A stretch of 64,000 bases of DNA, from assembly GCF_003576475.1 (NCBI RefSeq), contig NZ_QWGR01000002.1:124001-188000 (forward strand). Direction: 5' to 3'. The notes beneath the pieces are model-generated. The model searched no databases and was not told where the DNA came from. It saw only the letters and a list, made by a program, of their open reading frames with translations. Numbering within the stretch: position 1 is the first letter of the stretch; each line of letters opens with the position of its first letter. Shown here piece by piece: positions 42,214 to 50,788 of the stretch. Position numbers and translations under genes: made by a program. This DNA comes from Maribellus luteus. Its GTDB lineage: Bacteria > Bacteroidota > Bacteroidia > Bacteroidales > Prolixibacteraceae.

Positions 42214-42864
42214 TTGATAAAGGCTCGGAACATACACAAATCGTTTGGAAACTTAAGGGTTTTGAAAGGCATTGACCTGGAAATTCCGGAGAAAAAGATC
42301 TACTCAATTGTAGGAGCCAGTGGTGCGGGTAAAACAACTTTGCTGCAAATACTCGGTACCTTGAGCAAACCCGACAGTGGTGATATTTATTTCGGAGACA
42401 AGAAAATATCGGCCATGTCGGAAAAAGAACTGGCTGCCTTCCGAAACAGGGAAATTGGATTTGTTTTTCAGTTTCACCATCTGTTGCCCGAATTTACCGC
42501 GCTGGAAAATGTGTGTATTCCGGCGTTCATTGCCAAAGAGCCAAAAGCGAAAGCGGAAGCAAAAGCCAAAGAACTGCTCGACTTTCTGGGGTTGTCTGAA
42601 AGAATGGAGCACAAGCCATCAGAGCTTTCCGGTGGCGAAAAACAGCGGGTAGCTATGGCCCGGGCACTGATCAACGATCCTTCTGTGATTATGGCCGACG
42701 AACCATCGGGGAACCTCGATTCGAGTAACCGCGACGAGTTGCACGACCTGTTGTTCAAACTGCGCGACGAACTGGGCCAGACTTTTATCATTGTCACCCA
42801 CGACGATCATTTTGCAGAACGTTCCGACCGCATTATTCACATCAAAGACGGAGTGATTGAGTAG
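42214..42864 (+). CDS. lolD: Lipoprotein-releasing ABC ATPase
   Basis: A 216-residue ABC ATPase. TTG 42214 is the only reasonable start ([27 protein letters not shown]). Walker A is [15 protein letters not shown] near residue 35, the ABC signature is [21 protein letters not shown] near 133, Walker B is [12 protein letters not shown] near 160 and the H-loop is [12 protein letters not shown] near 195. DEPSGNLD is typical of the LolD/FtsE group; with no FtsX next to it, LolD is the better call. LolD powers LolCE in moving outer-membrane lipoproteins. It is followed closely by a TIGR02757 gene. Confidence 0.88.
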   Translation: MIKARNIHKSFGNLRVLKGIDLEIPEKKIYSIVGASGAGKTTLLQILGTLSKPDSGDIYFGDKKISAMSEKELAAFRNREIGFVFQFHHLLPEFTALENVCIPAFIAKEPKAKAEAKAKELLDFLGLSERMEHKPSELSGGEKQRVAMARALINDPSVIMADEPSGNLDSSNRDELHDLLFKLRDELGQTFIIVTHDDHFAERSDRIIHIKDGVIE

Positions 42865-42868
42865 CCCC

Positions 42869-43633
42869 ATGGATTTTGAAACACTAAAGGCCTTTTTGGA
42901 TGAAAAGGTGGAGGAGTTCTACCGTCCCGAGTTCATCGAAACAGACCCGATCCAGGTTCCGCACAGGTTTTCAAAAAAAGAGGATATTGAAATCGCCGGT
43001 TTTCTGGCGGCCACCATCGCCTGGGGAAACCGGGCATCAATCATAAAAAATGCACTGTATTTAATGCAGTTGCTCGATGACGATCCGCACAGTTTTGTGT
43101 TGCATGCTTCTCCGGCAGAGTTAAAACGCCTGAAAAAATTCGTACACAGGACCTTCAATGGCGATGATTGTGTGTATTTCATTCAGTCTTTACGAAATAT
43201 TTATACCAGTCACTACGGGCTTCAAAAAGTATTTGAAGATGGCTTTTCAAATGGTGAGACGGCCTGGGCTGCGCTGGCGCATTTTCACGGTTTGTTTTTT
43301 GAACTTCCGGGAGAACGCACTCAAAAGCATGTTTCAAACGTCAGAAAAGGTGCTTCGGCCAAGCGGCTGAACATGTACCTGCGGTGGATGGTGCGCGAAG
43401 ATAAAGCCAAGGTGGACTTTGCGCTTTGGAAAGGAATTCCGGCATCGGCACTTATGTTGCCGCTGGATGTTCATACGGGCAATGTAGGACGAAAATTGGG
43501 GCTGCTACAACGCAAATCAAGCGACTGGAAAGCCGTGGAAGAAATTACTGCCAACCTGCGTCGGTTTGATCCGCAAGATCCAATCAAATACGACTTTGCC
43601 TTATTTGGACTGGGTGTTTTTGAAAAGTTCTAA
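42869..43633 (+). CDS. TIGR02757 family protein
   Basis: A 254-residue protein of the TIGR02757/DUF2400 family, unknown function, frequent in Bacteroidota. ATG 42869 is chosen; the alternative TTG start at 42857 overlaps lolD by 8 bp. Characteristic segments are EDIEIAGFLAATIAWGNRASIIKNA near residue 40, VHRTFNGDDCVYFIQSLRN near 93, SAKRLNMYLRWMVREDKAKVDFALWKGIPASALMLPLDVHTGNVGRKLGL near 165-210 and DPQDPIKYDFALFGLGV at the C-terminus. The helix-rich arrangement with a conserved D-x-H near the end suggests an HhH-like DNA or nucleotide-binding protein, but this is only a guess. Confidence 0.88.
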   Translation: MDFETLKAFLDEKVEEFYRPEFIETDPIQVPHRFSKKEDIEIAGFLAATIAWGNRASIIKNALYLMQLLDDDPHSFVLHASPAELKRLKKFVHRTFNGDDCVYFIQSLRNIYTSHYGLQKVFEDGFSNGETAWAALAHFHGLFFELPGERTQKHVSNVRKGASAKRLNMYLRWMVREDKAKVDFALWKGIPASALMLPLDVHTGNVGRKLGLLQRKSSDWKAVEEITANLRRFDPQDPIKYDFALFGLGVFEKF

Positions 43634-43660
43634 TTTTGAATGCTAAAGTGATGGGCTGTA

Positions 43661-44374
43661 ATGGGCAGAAACAACTACTTTCAATTCAAACAGTTTAAGA
43701 TTATCCAGGAAAAATCTGCGATGAAAGTGGGTGTGGATGGTGTGTTACTGGGGGCCTGGGTTCAGCTTGATTCCGCCCGGCAAATACTCGATGTCGGCAC
43801 CGGAACAGGACTGATTGCGCTAATGCTGGCTCAACGTTCGGGGGCGCAGATCACAGCGGTAGAAATAGAAGAAAATGCGGCTGGCGAAGCATTGCTGAAC
43901 GTAAGTGCTTCCGGGTGGAAAGAGCGTGTTGAAGTACAGAATACTTCTTTGCAGGAGTTTGTCAAATCAGCTTGCTCACCATTTGATCTGATTGTATCAA
44001 ATCCTCCCTTTTTTAGTCAGGCAACACGGGCAGCTTATACGGAGCGGACCATTGCCCGTCACAACGACTTACTTTCGTTTTCGGAGCTTATCGCCTGTTC
44101 TGCCGGCTTGTTGGCTGAGAACGGTAAAATTGCATTGATTTTGCCCATCGTGGCTTTGGAAGAGATTCTGTACTGGGCCACAGAAAATAGCTTGTGGCTT
44201 TGCCGTAAAACCGAGATCTTCCCCAAAACAGGAAAGAAAGTTAACCGTGTTTTGCTGGAGTTTGGGAAAAAGGAAACAGTCCTCAACGAAGACTGTTTGA
44301 CTATTTATAATTCTGATGGTTCTTTTACAGAAGAGTATGTAGCACTGACCCGGGACTTTTACCTGAAATTTTAG
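43661..44374 (+). CDS. tRNA1(Val) adenine-37 N6-methyltransferase (TrmN6/YfiC-like)
   Basis: A 237-residue SAM-dependent methyltransferase. FKQFKIIQEKSAMKVGVDGVLLGAWV near the N-terminus is the TrmN6 family signature, ILDVGTGTGLIALMLAQRSGAQITAVEIEE near residue 40 is the SAM-binding motif, and LIVSNPPFFSQATRA near 110 is the N-P-P-F catalytic motif of N6-adenine methyltransferases. The stop codon overlaps that of the convergent flavodoxin gene. Confidence 0.88.
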   Translation: MGRNNYFQFKQFKIIQEKSAMKVGVDGVLLGAWVQLDSARQILDVGTGTGLIALMLAQRSGAQITAVEIEENAAGEALLNVSASGWKERVEVQNTSLQEFVKSACSPFDLIVSNPPFFSQATRAAYTERTIARHNDLLSFSELIACSAGLLAENGKIALILPIVALEEILYWATENSLWLCRKTEIFPKTGKKVNRVLLEFGKKETVLNEDCLTIYNSDGSFTEEYVALTRDFYLKF

Positions 44375-44874
44375 GCCAGGAAAAGAAAGGGATTAAAAAT
44401 CCGGTCCATACGGTTCGAGAACTTACGAATGGCTTGTTGATCCATTTTCGAAGTACTGTGATCTATTTTGGCTACTTTCTTAACGATAAACTTTTCCAGA
44501 AAATTCATCTTCTGAAAGTTAAATTCACCACCCAAACAAGCCGTTGCTTTGGCATGTTTCAGCAATTCTTCAGGGTAGGCATTGTTTAGATGGGTTCGCG
44601 CTTCCTCTCCTTCGTCCATACAACAAATAAACAACCCCAGTTCTTTCGTTTGTAGCTCAGCGGTATTAAGCCGGCAGAAAGTTTTGATTCTCTTTTGAAT
44701 CTGTCCGGCATGGATAGAACCTCCTACAATAATTCTTTCGAACGGAGAGAGGTCGGGTGCTTTTTCCTTTTTCAGGTTACAAAGAGTTACGTCTTGTCCC
44801 AACAGTTGTTTTAGTTCACGGGCCACTGTTTCGGTGCAGCCATGTGTTGTGCAATAGGTGATTAGAGTTTTCAT
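44371..44874 (-). CDS. Flavodoxin domain protein (HemG-like)
   Basis: A 167-residue short flavodoxin. The FMN phosphate loop is TYCTTHGCTETVARELKQLLG near residue 6, a hydrophobic strand RIIVGGSIHAGQIQKRIKTFC near 47 matches the HemG/flavodoxin subgroup, and LFICCMDEGEEART near 82 lies near the flavin ring. Overall the sequence is closest to menaquinone-dependent protoporphyrinogen oxidase (HemG)-type proteins, but that activity is not established. It ends 4 bp inside the tRNA methyltransferase gene, tail to tail, and its stop (TTA on the plus strand) shares bases with the opposite TAG. Confidence 0.8.
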   Translation of the reverse strand: MKTLITYCTTHGCTETVARELKQLLGQDVTLCNLKKEKAPDLSPFERIIVGGSIHAGQIQKRIKTFCRLNTAELQTKELGLFICCMDEGEEARTHLNNAYPEELLKHAKATACLGGEFNFQKMNFLEKFIVKKVAKIDHSTSKMDQQAIRKFSNRMDRIFNPFLFLA

Positions 44875-45067
44875 ACGGTTAAATTGTTTTCCTTCAGTGG
44901 CATCGTATGGAATTTGTCGGGTTGTTAATCAGCCGGGTATCGCGTATTCCGTTCTTATGCTCACTTTATGGGTTGATTGTTTTGGCTTATTCTGATAAAG
45001 ATTGTTAATATGCTTTCAATAATTTCTATTTAAAATTAGGCACTTAGGGTAAACAATGGTGTTAAGA

Positions 45068-45097
45068 ATCGGTTAATTGTCTGTAATTATCGGTTAA
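45068..45097 (+). repeat. Direct repeat ATCGGTTAA, 21 bp apart
   Basis: ATCGGTTAA occurs at 45068-45076 and 45089-45097. The repeats lie 37 bp upstream of the promoter element at 45134 and are separated by two helical turns, as in a two-site activator-binding region. The rest of the 289-bp gap between the flavodoxin gene and the reductase holds nothing else I can identify. Confidence 0.5.
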
Positions 45098-45133
45098 AAT
45101 AAAATACAAAAAAGTATTTTACTGAAAAAGTTC

Positions 45134-45141
45134 TATTTTTG
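45134..45141 (+). promoter_or_regulatory. Promoter -7 element of the flavin reductase gene (TATTTTTG)
   Basis: A perfect TAnnTTTG, 22 bp before the ATG at 45164. Confidence 0.6.
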
Positions 45142-45163
45142 CACAAAATTTAAGCATAATACC

Positions 45164-45844
45164 ATGACAATTGATATGAAACCAGAAGTACAGATTGATG
45201 CAAATTACTACAAGATTGCTGAAATTCGGCGATTGACAGAGCATGCTTTTATTCTTTCGATGCCCAGAAGCCGGTTTAAGTTTGTAGCAGGGCAGCATGT
45301 GTCTTTGTCTATTCCGGGCGATTATCAAAGCCGCGAATACTCTATATACAGTGCCGAGGGTGGTACTAACCTGGAAGTGTTGGTGAAGGAAGTAGATGGA
45401 GGGTATTTTTCACCGAAATTGTCGCATCTGAAAGAAGGCGATATGGTGGAGGTACACGGGCCGTTTGGAAAATTCGGATTGGATGAAAAGAATCTGAAGA
45501 ACAACCGGCACGTTTTTATTGCCAGCGGAACCGGTATTGCGCCCTTTCACAGCATGGTACAAAGCAACCCGGGCCTGGATTATCATTTAATCCACGGTGT
45601 GCGTTACGCCGATGAGGCTTATGAAAGAGATGCCTATGACGCAGGCAGATACACGCTTTGCACTTCGCGCGATGATAAAGGGAATTTTAGAGGCCGCTTA
45701 ACGGAATACCTCAAGAAGACGGACTTTGACAAAAACACGTCTTTTTACCTGTGCGGAAACAGCGATATGATCTTCGATTCGATGGAGATTCTGAGCGACA
45801 AAGGTTTTGGAAGAGAAAACATTAACGTAGAAGTTTACTTCTAA
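45164..45844 (+). CDS. FAD/NAD(P)-binding oxidoreductase (ferredoxin-NADP reductase family)
   Basis: A 226-residue reductase. FAD binding: SREYSIYSAEGG near residue 50 (R-x-Y-S pattern) and GPFGKFGLDEKN near 93. NAD(P) binding: VFIASGTGIAPFHSMVQS near 110 with G-T-G-I-A-P, and the C-terminal DMIFDSMEILSDKGFGRENINVEVYF. No ferredoxin or oxygenase domain is fused, so it likely transfers electrons between NAD(P)H and a separate ferredoxin or flavodoxin. It is divergent from the flavodoxin gene, so the two could be redox partners (inference). ATG 45164 is preceded by a perfect promoter element and two direct repeats. Confidence 0.88.
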   Translation: MTIDMKPEVQIDANYYKIAEIRRLTEHAFILSMPRSRFKFVAGQHVSLSIPGDYQSREYSIYSAEGGTNLEVLVKEVDGGYFSPKLSHLKEGDMVEVHGPFGKFGLDEKNLKNNRHVFIASGTGIAPFHSMVQSNPGLDYHLIHGVRYADEAYERDAYDAGRYTLCTSRDDKGNFRGRLTEYLKKTDFDKNTSFYLCGNSDMIFDSMEILSDKGFGRENINVEVYF

Positions 45845-45892
45845 ACTTCAGAATATCTTTTTCTGCGATAAGCAGTTTGTTGAGAAAGTCGG

Positions 45893-45931
45893 GAATGCCA
45901 TCTCTCTGAGTAATCAGATGGGATGGCATTC
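45893..45931. terminator. Hairpin between convergent reductase and upp genes
   Basis: GAATGCCATC (45893-45902) pairs with GATGGCATTC (45922-45931), a perfect 10-bp stem just past both stops. Confidence 0.7.
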
Positions 45932-45941
45932 TTGGTTTTAT

Positions 45942-46604
45942 TTATTTCGAGTCAATTTTTTCTCCGAAGGCAAGGTCGCCGGCATCGCCCAGGCCGGGAA
46001 CAATGTATGATTTGGGCGTCATTTCAGGGTCTACAGCACCCAGCCACAAGGTAACATTGTCGGCCTTTATTTTTTCTTTTACATAGTTAACGCCTTCTTC
46101 GCTGGCAATGATGGCAACCAGGTGAATGTGTGCCGGTTTTCCTTTGCTGAACAGGGCTTCGTAACCAATTTCCATCGATTTTCCCGAAGCCAGCATAGGG
46201 TCAGAAAGAATAACTACTTTGTTGTTGAGTGATGGTGACGCCATGTATTCAAACTCAATTTCAAATTTTCCACTTTCCGTATATTTCCTGAAAGCCGAAA
46301 TAAAGCAGTTTTCTGCCCGGTCGAAGACCCGGAGAAGCCCGTTGTGCATGGCCAGTCCGGCACGCAGAATGGTTGCCAAAACCGGCTGATTTTTTAATTT
46401 CGGAACTTTTGCCACACCCAGGGGCGTTTGTACGTCTTGAACCTCAAATTCCATTTCCTTACTGATTTCGTAAGCAAATAATTCCCCAATGCGGTTCAGG
46501 TTATCACGAAAACGTAGTGGGTCGGTTTGAATGTTAATGTCACGGATCTCGGCCAGGTATTGGTCCAGTATAGAATGATTGTTGCCTAAAGTTTTTATGT
46601 TCAT
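45942..46604 (-). CDS. upp: Uracil phosphoribosyltransferase
   Basis: A 220-residue UPRT, making UMP from uracil and PRPP in pyrimidine salvage. Motifs: PVLATILRAGLAMHNGLLRVF near residue 75, VVILSDPMLASGKSMEIGYEAL (PRPP loop) near 135 and YIVPGLGDAGDLAFG at the C-terminus (uracil binding). Monocistronic; the gap to the divergent methyltransferase gene is about 190 bp. Confidence 0.95.
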   Translation of the reverse strand: MNIKTLGNNHSILDQYLAEIRDINIQTDPLRFRDNLNRIGELFAYEISKEMEFEVQDVQTPLGVAKVPKLKNQPVLATILRAGLAMHNGLLRVFDRAENCFISAFRKYTESGKFEIEFEYMASPSLNNKVVILSDPMLASGKSMEIGYEALFSKGKPAHIHLVAIIASEEGVNYVKEKIKADNVTLWLGAVDPEMTPKSYIVPGLGDAGDLAFGEKIDSK

Positions 46605-46795
46605 ATTCTACTATCGCAGTTTATAAAAGTGAGTTTTCTTTTTAATTTTGGGTTCGCATTTTTCATGAGAAAGTCCGCGATCTTCTTTGTTGTCAGATGC
46701 CGGCAAAAACTGGTTGGGGCAAATAAAAGTGGCTTTAAATCAGGGGAAGTAAAGATTTTTTGATATAAATGACTAATTGACAACATGTACAGTTT

Positions 46796-47557
46796 ATGAT
46801 AAAACGTATCTATAAAAACCTGTTTTCGGAAAAACTGCGCGTAAAAATAAGGATTTATTTGAATATACTGATTTCTCCTTTTTATTTCGGGCATCAGTTT
46901 TATTGTAATTGTTGTCAAAAATCGTTTCGGAAATTTCTTTCGAAAGGGAATATCGAGCGAAAAAACGCCCAGTGCCCTTATTGTGGCTCCCTTGAACGGA
47001 CGCGGGTTTTGGCGTTGTACCTGCGAAAGGAAACCGGAATTTTTACCATGAAAAGTCCCCGGATCTTGCACATTGCCCCGGAATATTCCTTGTTTCGAAT
47101 TCTTAAAAAACTTAACGCTGAATATGTGGACGGCGATATTGATCCAGCCTACGCACGAAACGTGGTTGACATTACGGATATTCATTTCCCTGATAATTAT
47201 TTTGACCTGATTATTTGTTCGCATGTTTTGGGGCACGTACCTGATGAAGGAAAGGCTGTTAAGGAGTTGTGCCGCGTACTTTCTCCGGGAGGCGAGGCAA
47301 TTATTATGACTGTTTTGGACCTCAATTCTCCGGTAACATTGGAGGATAGCAGGATCGTTGCGCCCGAAGACCGTTTGGCCCGGTACGGAGAACGTGATTT
47401 ATGCCGGCTGCACGGCATGGATTTTCAGGATCGGTTGGAAGCAGGTGGTTTCAACGTGAAAACAATCGATTACCGGACGCATTTTACAGACGCAGAAAAT
47501 GCAAAATTCCGGCTGGGAGATGGTAAACGAGAGTTGATATTTAGTTGTAAAAAATAG
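46796..47557 (+). CDS. SAM-dependent methyltransferase with N-terminal zinc ribbon
   Basis: A 253-residue protein. The N-terminal part has paired cysteines in a zinc-ribbon arrangement (FYCNCCQKSF near residue 38 and AQCPYCGSLERTRVL near 63). The methyltransferase fold follows: ILHIAPEYSLFRIL near 92 in place of the usual glycine-rich loop, YVDGDIDPAYARNVVDITDIHFPDNYFDLIICSHVLGHVPDEGKAVKELCRVLSPGGEAIIM around 110-170. The motif VLGHVPDEGKAVKELCRVLSPGG is typical of Methyltransf_11 proteins. Substrate is unknown; it faces a surface-polysaccharide-type gene set, so a sugar or lipid carrier is plausible (inference). Confidence 0.85.
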   Translation: MIKRIYKNLFSEKLRVKIRIYLNILISPFYFGHQFYCNCCQKSFRKFLSKGNIERKNAQCPYCGSLERTRVLALYLRKETGIFTMKSPRILHIAPEYSLFRILKKLNAEYVDGDIDPAYARNVVDITDIHFPDNYFDLIICSHVLGHVPDEGKAVKELCRVLSPGGEAIIMTVLDLNSPVTLEDSRIVAPEDRLARYGERDLCRLHGMDFQDRLEAGGFNVKTIDYRTHFTDAENAKFRLGDGKRELIFSCKK

Positions 47558-47564
47558 CAGGGCA

Positions 47565-48539
47565 TTAGTGTTTTACTCTTGCTTTGCCCACCCATTTTCT
47601 GATAAGAAAGTATAGAAATTCCGCCTTCAGGTTGTTAACAAAATCGCCGGGCATTTCAACCGGGTATCGTTGAAAGTGCGTACTTACACTGTCGAATTTT
47701 AGGCCGGCCGTTCCAAAAGTAATGTCACAAATTTGCTTTTTTACCAATTTGCTTAGCAGTTTTTCCGAAACTCCGTGGTCGGTAAACGGGAAGGCAAAGG
47801 CTTTTATTTTGGGCTCAAAGTGGCGGTTAATCCACTCCATATTTTTTTCAATCTCATCGAACTGTGCATTTTTTTTCATCAACCAGAATTCGGGATGGGA
47901 GCACGAATGTCCGCCAATCGTAAATCCTTGTTTGTGTAACTGCTTTAGCTGGCTTTTGGTCATGTAGGGTTGTTGTTCCTTTAAAAATGCAGCAAAATCC
48001 ATTTCAAGCAGTTCAGCTGCCTGATCAATAAGGTCGTTTTGGTGGTAAGGTGTCTTTAACAGGTTGTGCCGGAATAAGCCGTGTTTGGCCAAAAAACTTT
48101 CGGTTTCCGAATCAGGGTTTGTCAGCAGGCCGTTTAAAAGCAGGCTGGCTTTGTAACGGTGAAAAAGCGCTTTGTTGCCAACAAAATCAGAATTGATAAA
48201 AAAGGTGGCCGGAATTCCTTTCCGCGATAAAATGGGGGCAATGACTTCGGCACATTCACTAAGCCCGTCATCAAATGTCAGATGAAAGTTTTTCCCGGAA
48301 CCGTGGGAGTTTTTATAAAAATCCTCCAGCGAAACGGGTGTAAAATATTTTAGTAGGTAATCAAGTTCGTTTTCGAATGTGTCTGCATCTCTGTAAGGAT
48401 AGTTCAGAACATGGGCCAAATGGCTGTTACTTACGGTGTGGTAAAAGGGTAGAAAAGCGGGAGTGTTTAGCCGGAGTAAAGTTTTAGCCGGAACAACCCG
48501 GGCCACTTGTTTGCATATGGAACGAGGAATATTTGCCAT
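47565..48539 (-). CDS. Polysaccharide deacetylase (NodB homology)
   Basis: A 324-residue carbohydrate esterase family 4-type protein. NodB motifs: TFDDG in FHLTFDDGLSECAEVIAPIL near residue 90 (metal-binding aspartates) and GGHSCSHPEFWLM near 215 (histidine pair). FYHTVSNSHLAHVLNYPYRDADTFENELDYLLKYFTPVS near 30-70 is typical of the bacterial surface-polysaccharide subgroup. There is no signal peptide, so it acts in the cytoplasm or on an intermediate. It is the last gene of a minus-strand three-gene run with a GNAT/FemAB-like protein and another deacetylase-like protein. Confidence 0.88.
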   Translation of the reverse strand: MANIPRSICKQVARVVPAKTLLRLNTPAFLPFYHTVSNSHLAHVLNYPYRDADTFENELDYLLKYFTPVSLEDFYKNSHGSGKNFHLTFDDGLSECAEVIAPILSRKGIPATFFINSDFVGNKALFHRYKASLLLNGLLTNPDSETESFLAKHGLFRHNLLKTPYHQNDLIDQAAELLEMDFAAFLKEQQPYMTKSQLKQLHKQGFTIGGHSCSHPEFWLMKKNAQFDEIEKNMEWINRHFEPKIKAFAFPFTDHGVSEKLLSKLVKKQICDITFGTAGLKFDSVSTHFQRYPVEMPGDFVNNLKAEFLYFLIRKWVGKARVKH

Positions 48540-48545
48540 CGGAAT

Positions 48546-49466
48546 TCAGGATTTGATCCACCGAAGTGGCAAAGGTAAACCATTGTATTTAACCAGAAAA
48601 TAGGTTTCGGGGTAACTTCCGAAGCCGCTGAAAAAATGAGCAATGCCCGGCACTGTGGAACCCTCAAAATCAAGCGTTGTATTTTTTCCTGCATTTTCCC
48701 GGATAAAGCCGTCGATCAGAAGCCGCATGGCACCCGATTTTTTGCCGGTTTTATTTGCAACGGAGTCGTGGAATGTAACACGGTTGCCGTATTTGCAAAA
48801 ATAGCCGGCCGCACATAATTCGTTGGCAGGAGTGTAAATTCCGTAAATTCTTCCAATTCCTTTGTACAGGCCAAATGCGATCAGGCGTTTGGAAGTATTC
48901 CAATCTTCTTCCGTGAATTCGCGCCAGGGATTTTCGGCTTTGAGTCGCAAGTAATCATCCAATTGTATTCCTGCCACAAAGCTCAGGTTTTTTTTATGTG
49001 CTTTTTTCAGGTTCTTTTTGGCATCGGGCGAATACCCCGAATACAACCCGGCATAATTCATATTTAAAGGAAGAATATAGTTGGTGTGGGGCGAAATTTT
49101 CAAGTGGATGCCGGTATTTTCCACAGGCGTTTTTGTGTTCACCTGTGTATCGCAATATTTAAACAGCTGCGAGATTTTCTGAAAGAATTGCCTGGTAATT
49201 TCTTCCGAGGGAGCCGGAAATATTCCCAGTTGCTGGCAATAATCAGGTTGATAAACATAGGAGATTCCCCATTTTTTTCGCACAGGCAGCGGCATAATAA
49301 AATCATAATCGCCCATTACCAGCGCATCCCAGTTGTCGGCAGCACGGTCGAGGAACCAGGAGGCGGCATAAATGTGCTGGTTGGAGGAATTGTTCAGGCA
49401 GTTATCCCACTTGTTGTAATCAATGTCCGTATTTTTTATGTACCTAATGTTGGGTTGTTCTTTCAT
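48546..49466 (-). CDS. GNAT/FemAB-like acyltransferase fold protein
   Basis: A 306-residue protein. I start it at ATG 49466 (MKEQPNIRYIKN); the longer frame uses a TTG and overlaps the upstream gene more. It already overlaps the 3' end of the upstream deacetylase-like gene by 23 bp, so translation is probably coupled. The central segment SPDAKKNLKKAHKKNLSFVAG and the C-terminal LDFEGSTVPGIAHFFSGFGSYPETYF match the acyltransferase region of FemAB/GNAT-type proteins found near polysaccharide export loci. It could transfer an acyl or aminoacyl group to a sugar or peptide; acceptor unknown. Confidence 0.72.
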   Translation of the reverse strand: MKEQPNIRYIKNTDIDYNKWDNCLNNSSNQHIYAASWFLDRAADNWDALVMGDYDFIMPLPVRKKWGISYVYQPDYCQQLGIFPAPSEEITRQFFQKISQLFKYCDTQVNTKTPVENTGIHLKISPHTNYILPLNMNYAGLYSGYSPDAKKNLKKAHKKNLSFVAGIQLDDYLRLKAENPWREFTEEDWNTSKRLIAFGLYKGIGRIYGIYTPANELCAAGYFCKYGNRVTFHDSVANKTGKKSGAMRLLIDGFIRENAGKNTTLDFEGSTVPGIAHFFSGFGSYPETYFLVKYNGLPLPLRWIKS

Positions 49467-50778
49467 TTGCCCAGCTAAATCCAAGTTGGTTCATGTCTTC
49501 AAACACCTGGCGGAAACCTTTCCAGATTCCTTTGTCGTTAACGGTTTCGTTGTGCCAGATACTCACAAATGTACCACCAACATTCTTAACTTCGGTCATG
49601 ATTTTTTTAATTTCTTCAAAAGCTTTGTCCGGAGACAGTTTCAGGTAGTGCGTAAAAGTTCCGTCCATTACCTGGAAGGGCACAACCAGCAGGTTGGTGG
49701 TGGTTTCGCGTTCCAGGTCGTAAAAGTAAAAAGGCGTGCAAATTCCGGCTCTGAATCCGTGCAAACAAGAGTAACCCATTGTATAGTCTTCCACAATTCC
49801 GCTTTTGATCAGCCGCCGGTACGAAGCGGGCAGTTGAAGACGCAGAAAATGCTGACGGCTTTTCAGTATATTGGATTTCAGGATTTTTTCCAAACGAATT
49901 CGTTCGGTGCGCGTTTTCTTGCGGTTCCCTTTTTTGCTGGAGGCAAATGAAGGATGCAATCCCACATCGTACCTTTCCTTGATGGTGCGGATTAGTTTTT
50001 GGTATGATTTGTTCCGGTACGAGATGTTTTTATCGTAACGGCCCCAGTCACCCAGCAGGAAAAAGAACTTTACTTTCTCCTCGTTTCCTTGAAATACCGT
50101 GTTCAGGTATTCATAAGTGTCATATGGATCGTGGCTTTTCCCGGCCAGTACGTTTAATCTTTGCCTGAATTCAGCCCGATCTTTAAAAAACGATTTTAAC
50201 AGGGCACCTCCTGTTCGCCAGCAACCTTTGTTTTTATAGGCCCAGGCATTGTCAATATCAATGGTTGAAATAAAGTCGAATTGGGATTGAGGGAAGCTCA
50301 ACTCCGGATGTTTCTCTTTTAACTTCTTTCCCAGTAGCTGTGCCCAAATGTTTACTACGGGTTTCTGAAAGAGATTGTATTTTACGAGGATACTGTTCTG
50401 CGGCGTGTATCGATCGAGTTTGTCGCGTGTTTTGTCGGTATATTCTTCGTGGCGGCTAACCAGGTAAAAAGAGGCAGCCAGCGGATCGAACGGCAGATCG
50501 GAATCCTGCGAACTTTCGCAAAAGTATTTGTTCCCTTCGTACCAAACCGGTTGAATGCTTGGCTTGATCAATGCTTTCTGAAGGATCAGCCGGTGTGGCT
50601 TGATGTAAAATTCATCCCCAAATTTCTGGTACGAATAGTTGAACTTTGGCCCATCGTGTTGCTGAAATTCTTTTGAATTCTTAGTGAACGCAACTTCCGT
50701 TTGCAGGATGTTCGTAAAAATGAGTTTGGAAATGTACTCGATTCGGGAGGTAATTTTTTCAGAGTAGATTAGTATCAT
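49444..50778 (-). CDS. Polysaccharide-deacetylase-like protein (DUF7033 type)
   Basis: A 444-residue protein. The first half is the DUF7033-type N-terminus (FGDEFYIKPHRLILQKALIKPSIQPVWYEGNKYF, FDPLAASFYLVSRHEEY). The second half begins with ISTIDIDNAWAY near residue 165 (the paired aspartates of the deacetylase fold) and has DVGLHPSFASSKKGNR near 268 and SIWHNETVNDKGIWKGF near 415 (histidines). It therefore looks like a divergent deacetylase with possible metal ligands. No signal peptide. It is the first gene of the three-gene minus-strand set, 10 bp after radC. Confidence 0.8.
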   Translation of the reverse strand: MILIYSEKITSRIEYISKLIFTNILQTEVAFTKNSKEFQQHDGPKFNYSYQKFGDEFYIKPHRLILQKALIKPSIQPVWYEGNKYFCESSQDSDLPFDPLAASFYLVSRHEEYTDKTRDKLDRYTPQNSILVKYNLFQKPVVNIWAQLLGKKLKEKHPELSFPQSQFDFISTIDIDNAWAYKNKGCWRTGGALLKSFFKDRAEFRQRLNVLAGKSHDPYDTYEYLNTVFQGNEEKVKFFFLLGDWGRYDKNISYRNKSYQKLIRTIKERYDVGLHPSFASSKKGNRKKTRTERIRLEKILKSNILKSRQHFLRLQLPASYRRLIKSGIVEDYTMGYSCLHGFRAGICTPFYFYDLERETTTNLLVVPFQVMDGTFTHYLKLSPDKAFEEIKKIMTEVKNVGGTFVSIWHNETVNDKGIWKGFRQVFEDMNQLGFSWANERTTQH

Positions 50779-50788
50779 TTGGTTTCGT

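Noticed and set aside
46601-47236. 211-codon minus-strand frame upstream of upp
   Set aside because: It overlaps the zinc-ribbon methyltransferase, whose motifs are clear; the minus frame has no domain and a composition typical of an antisense shadow.
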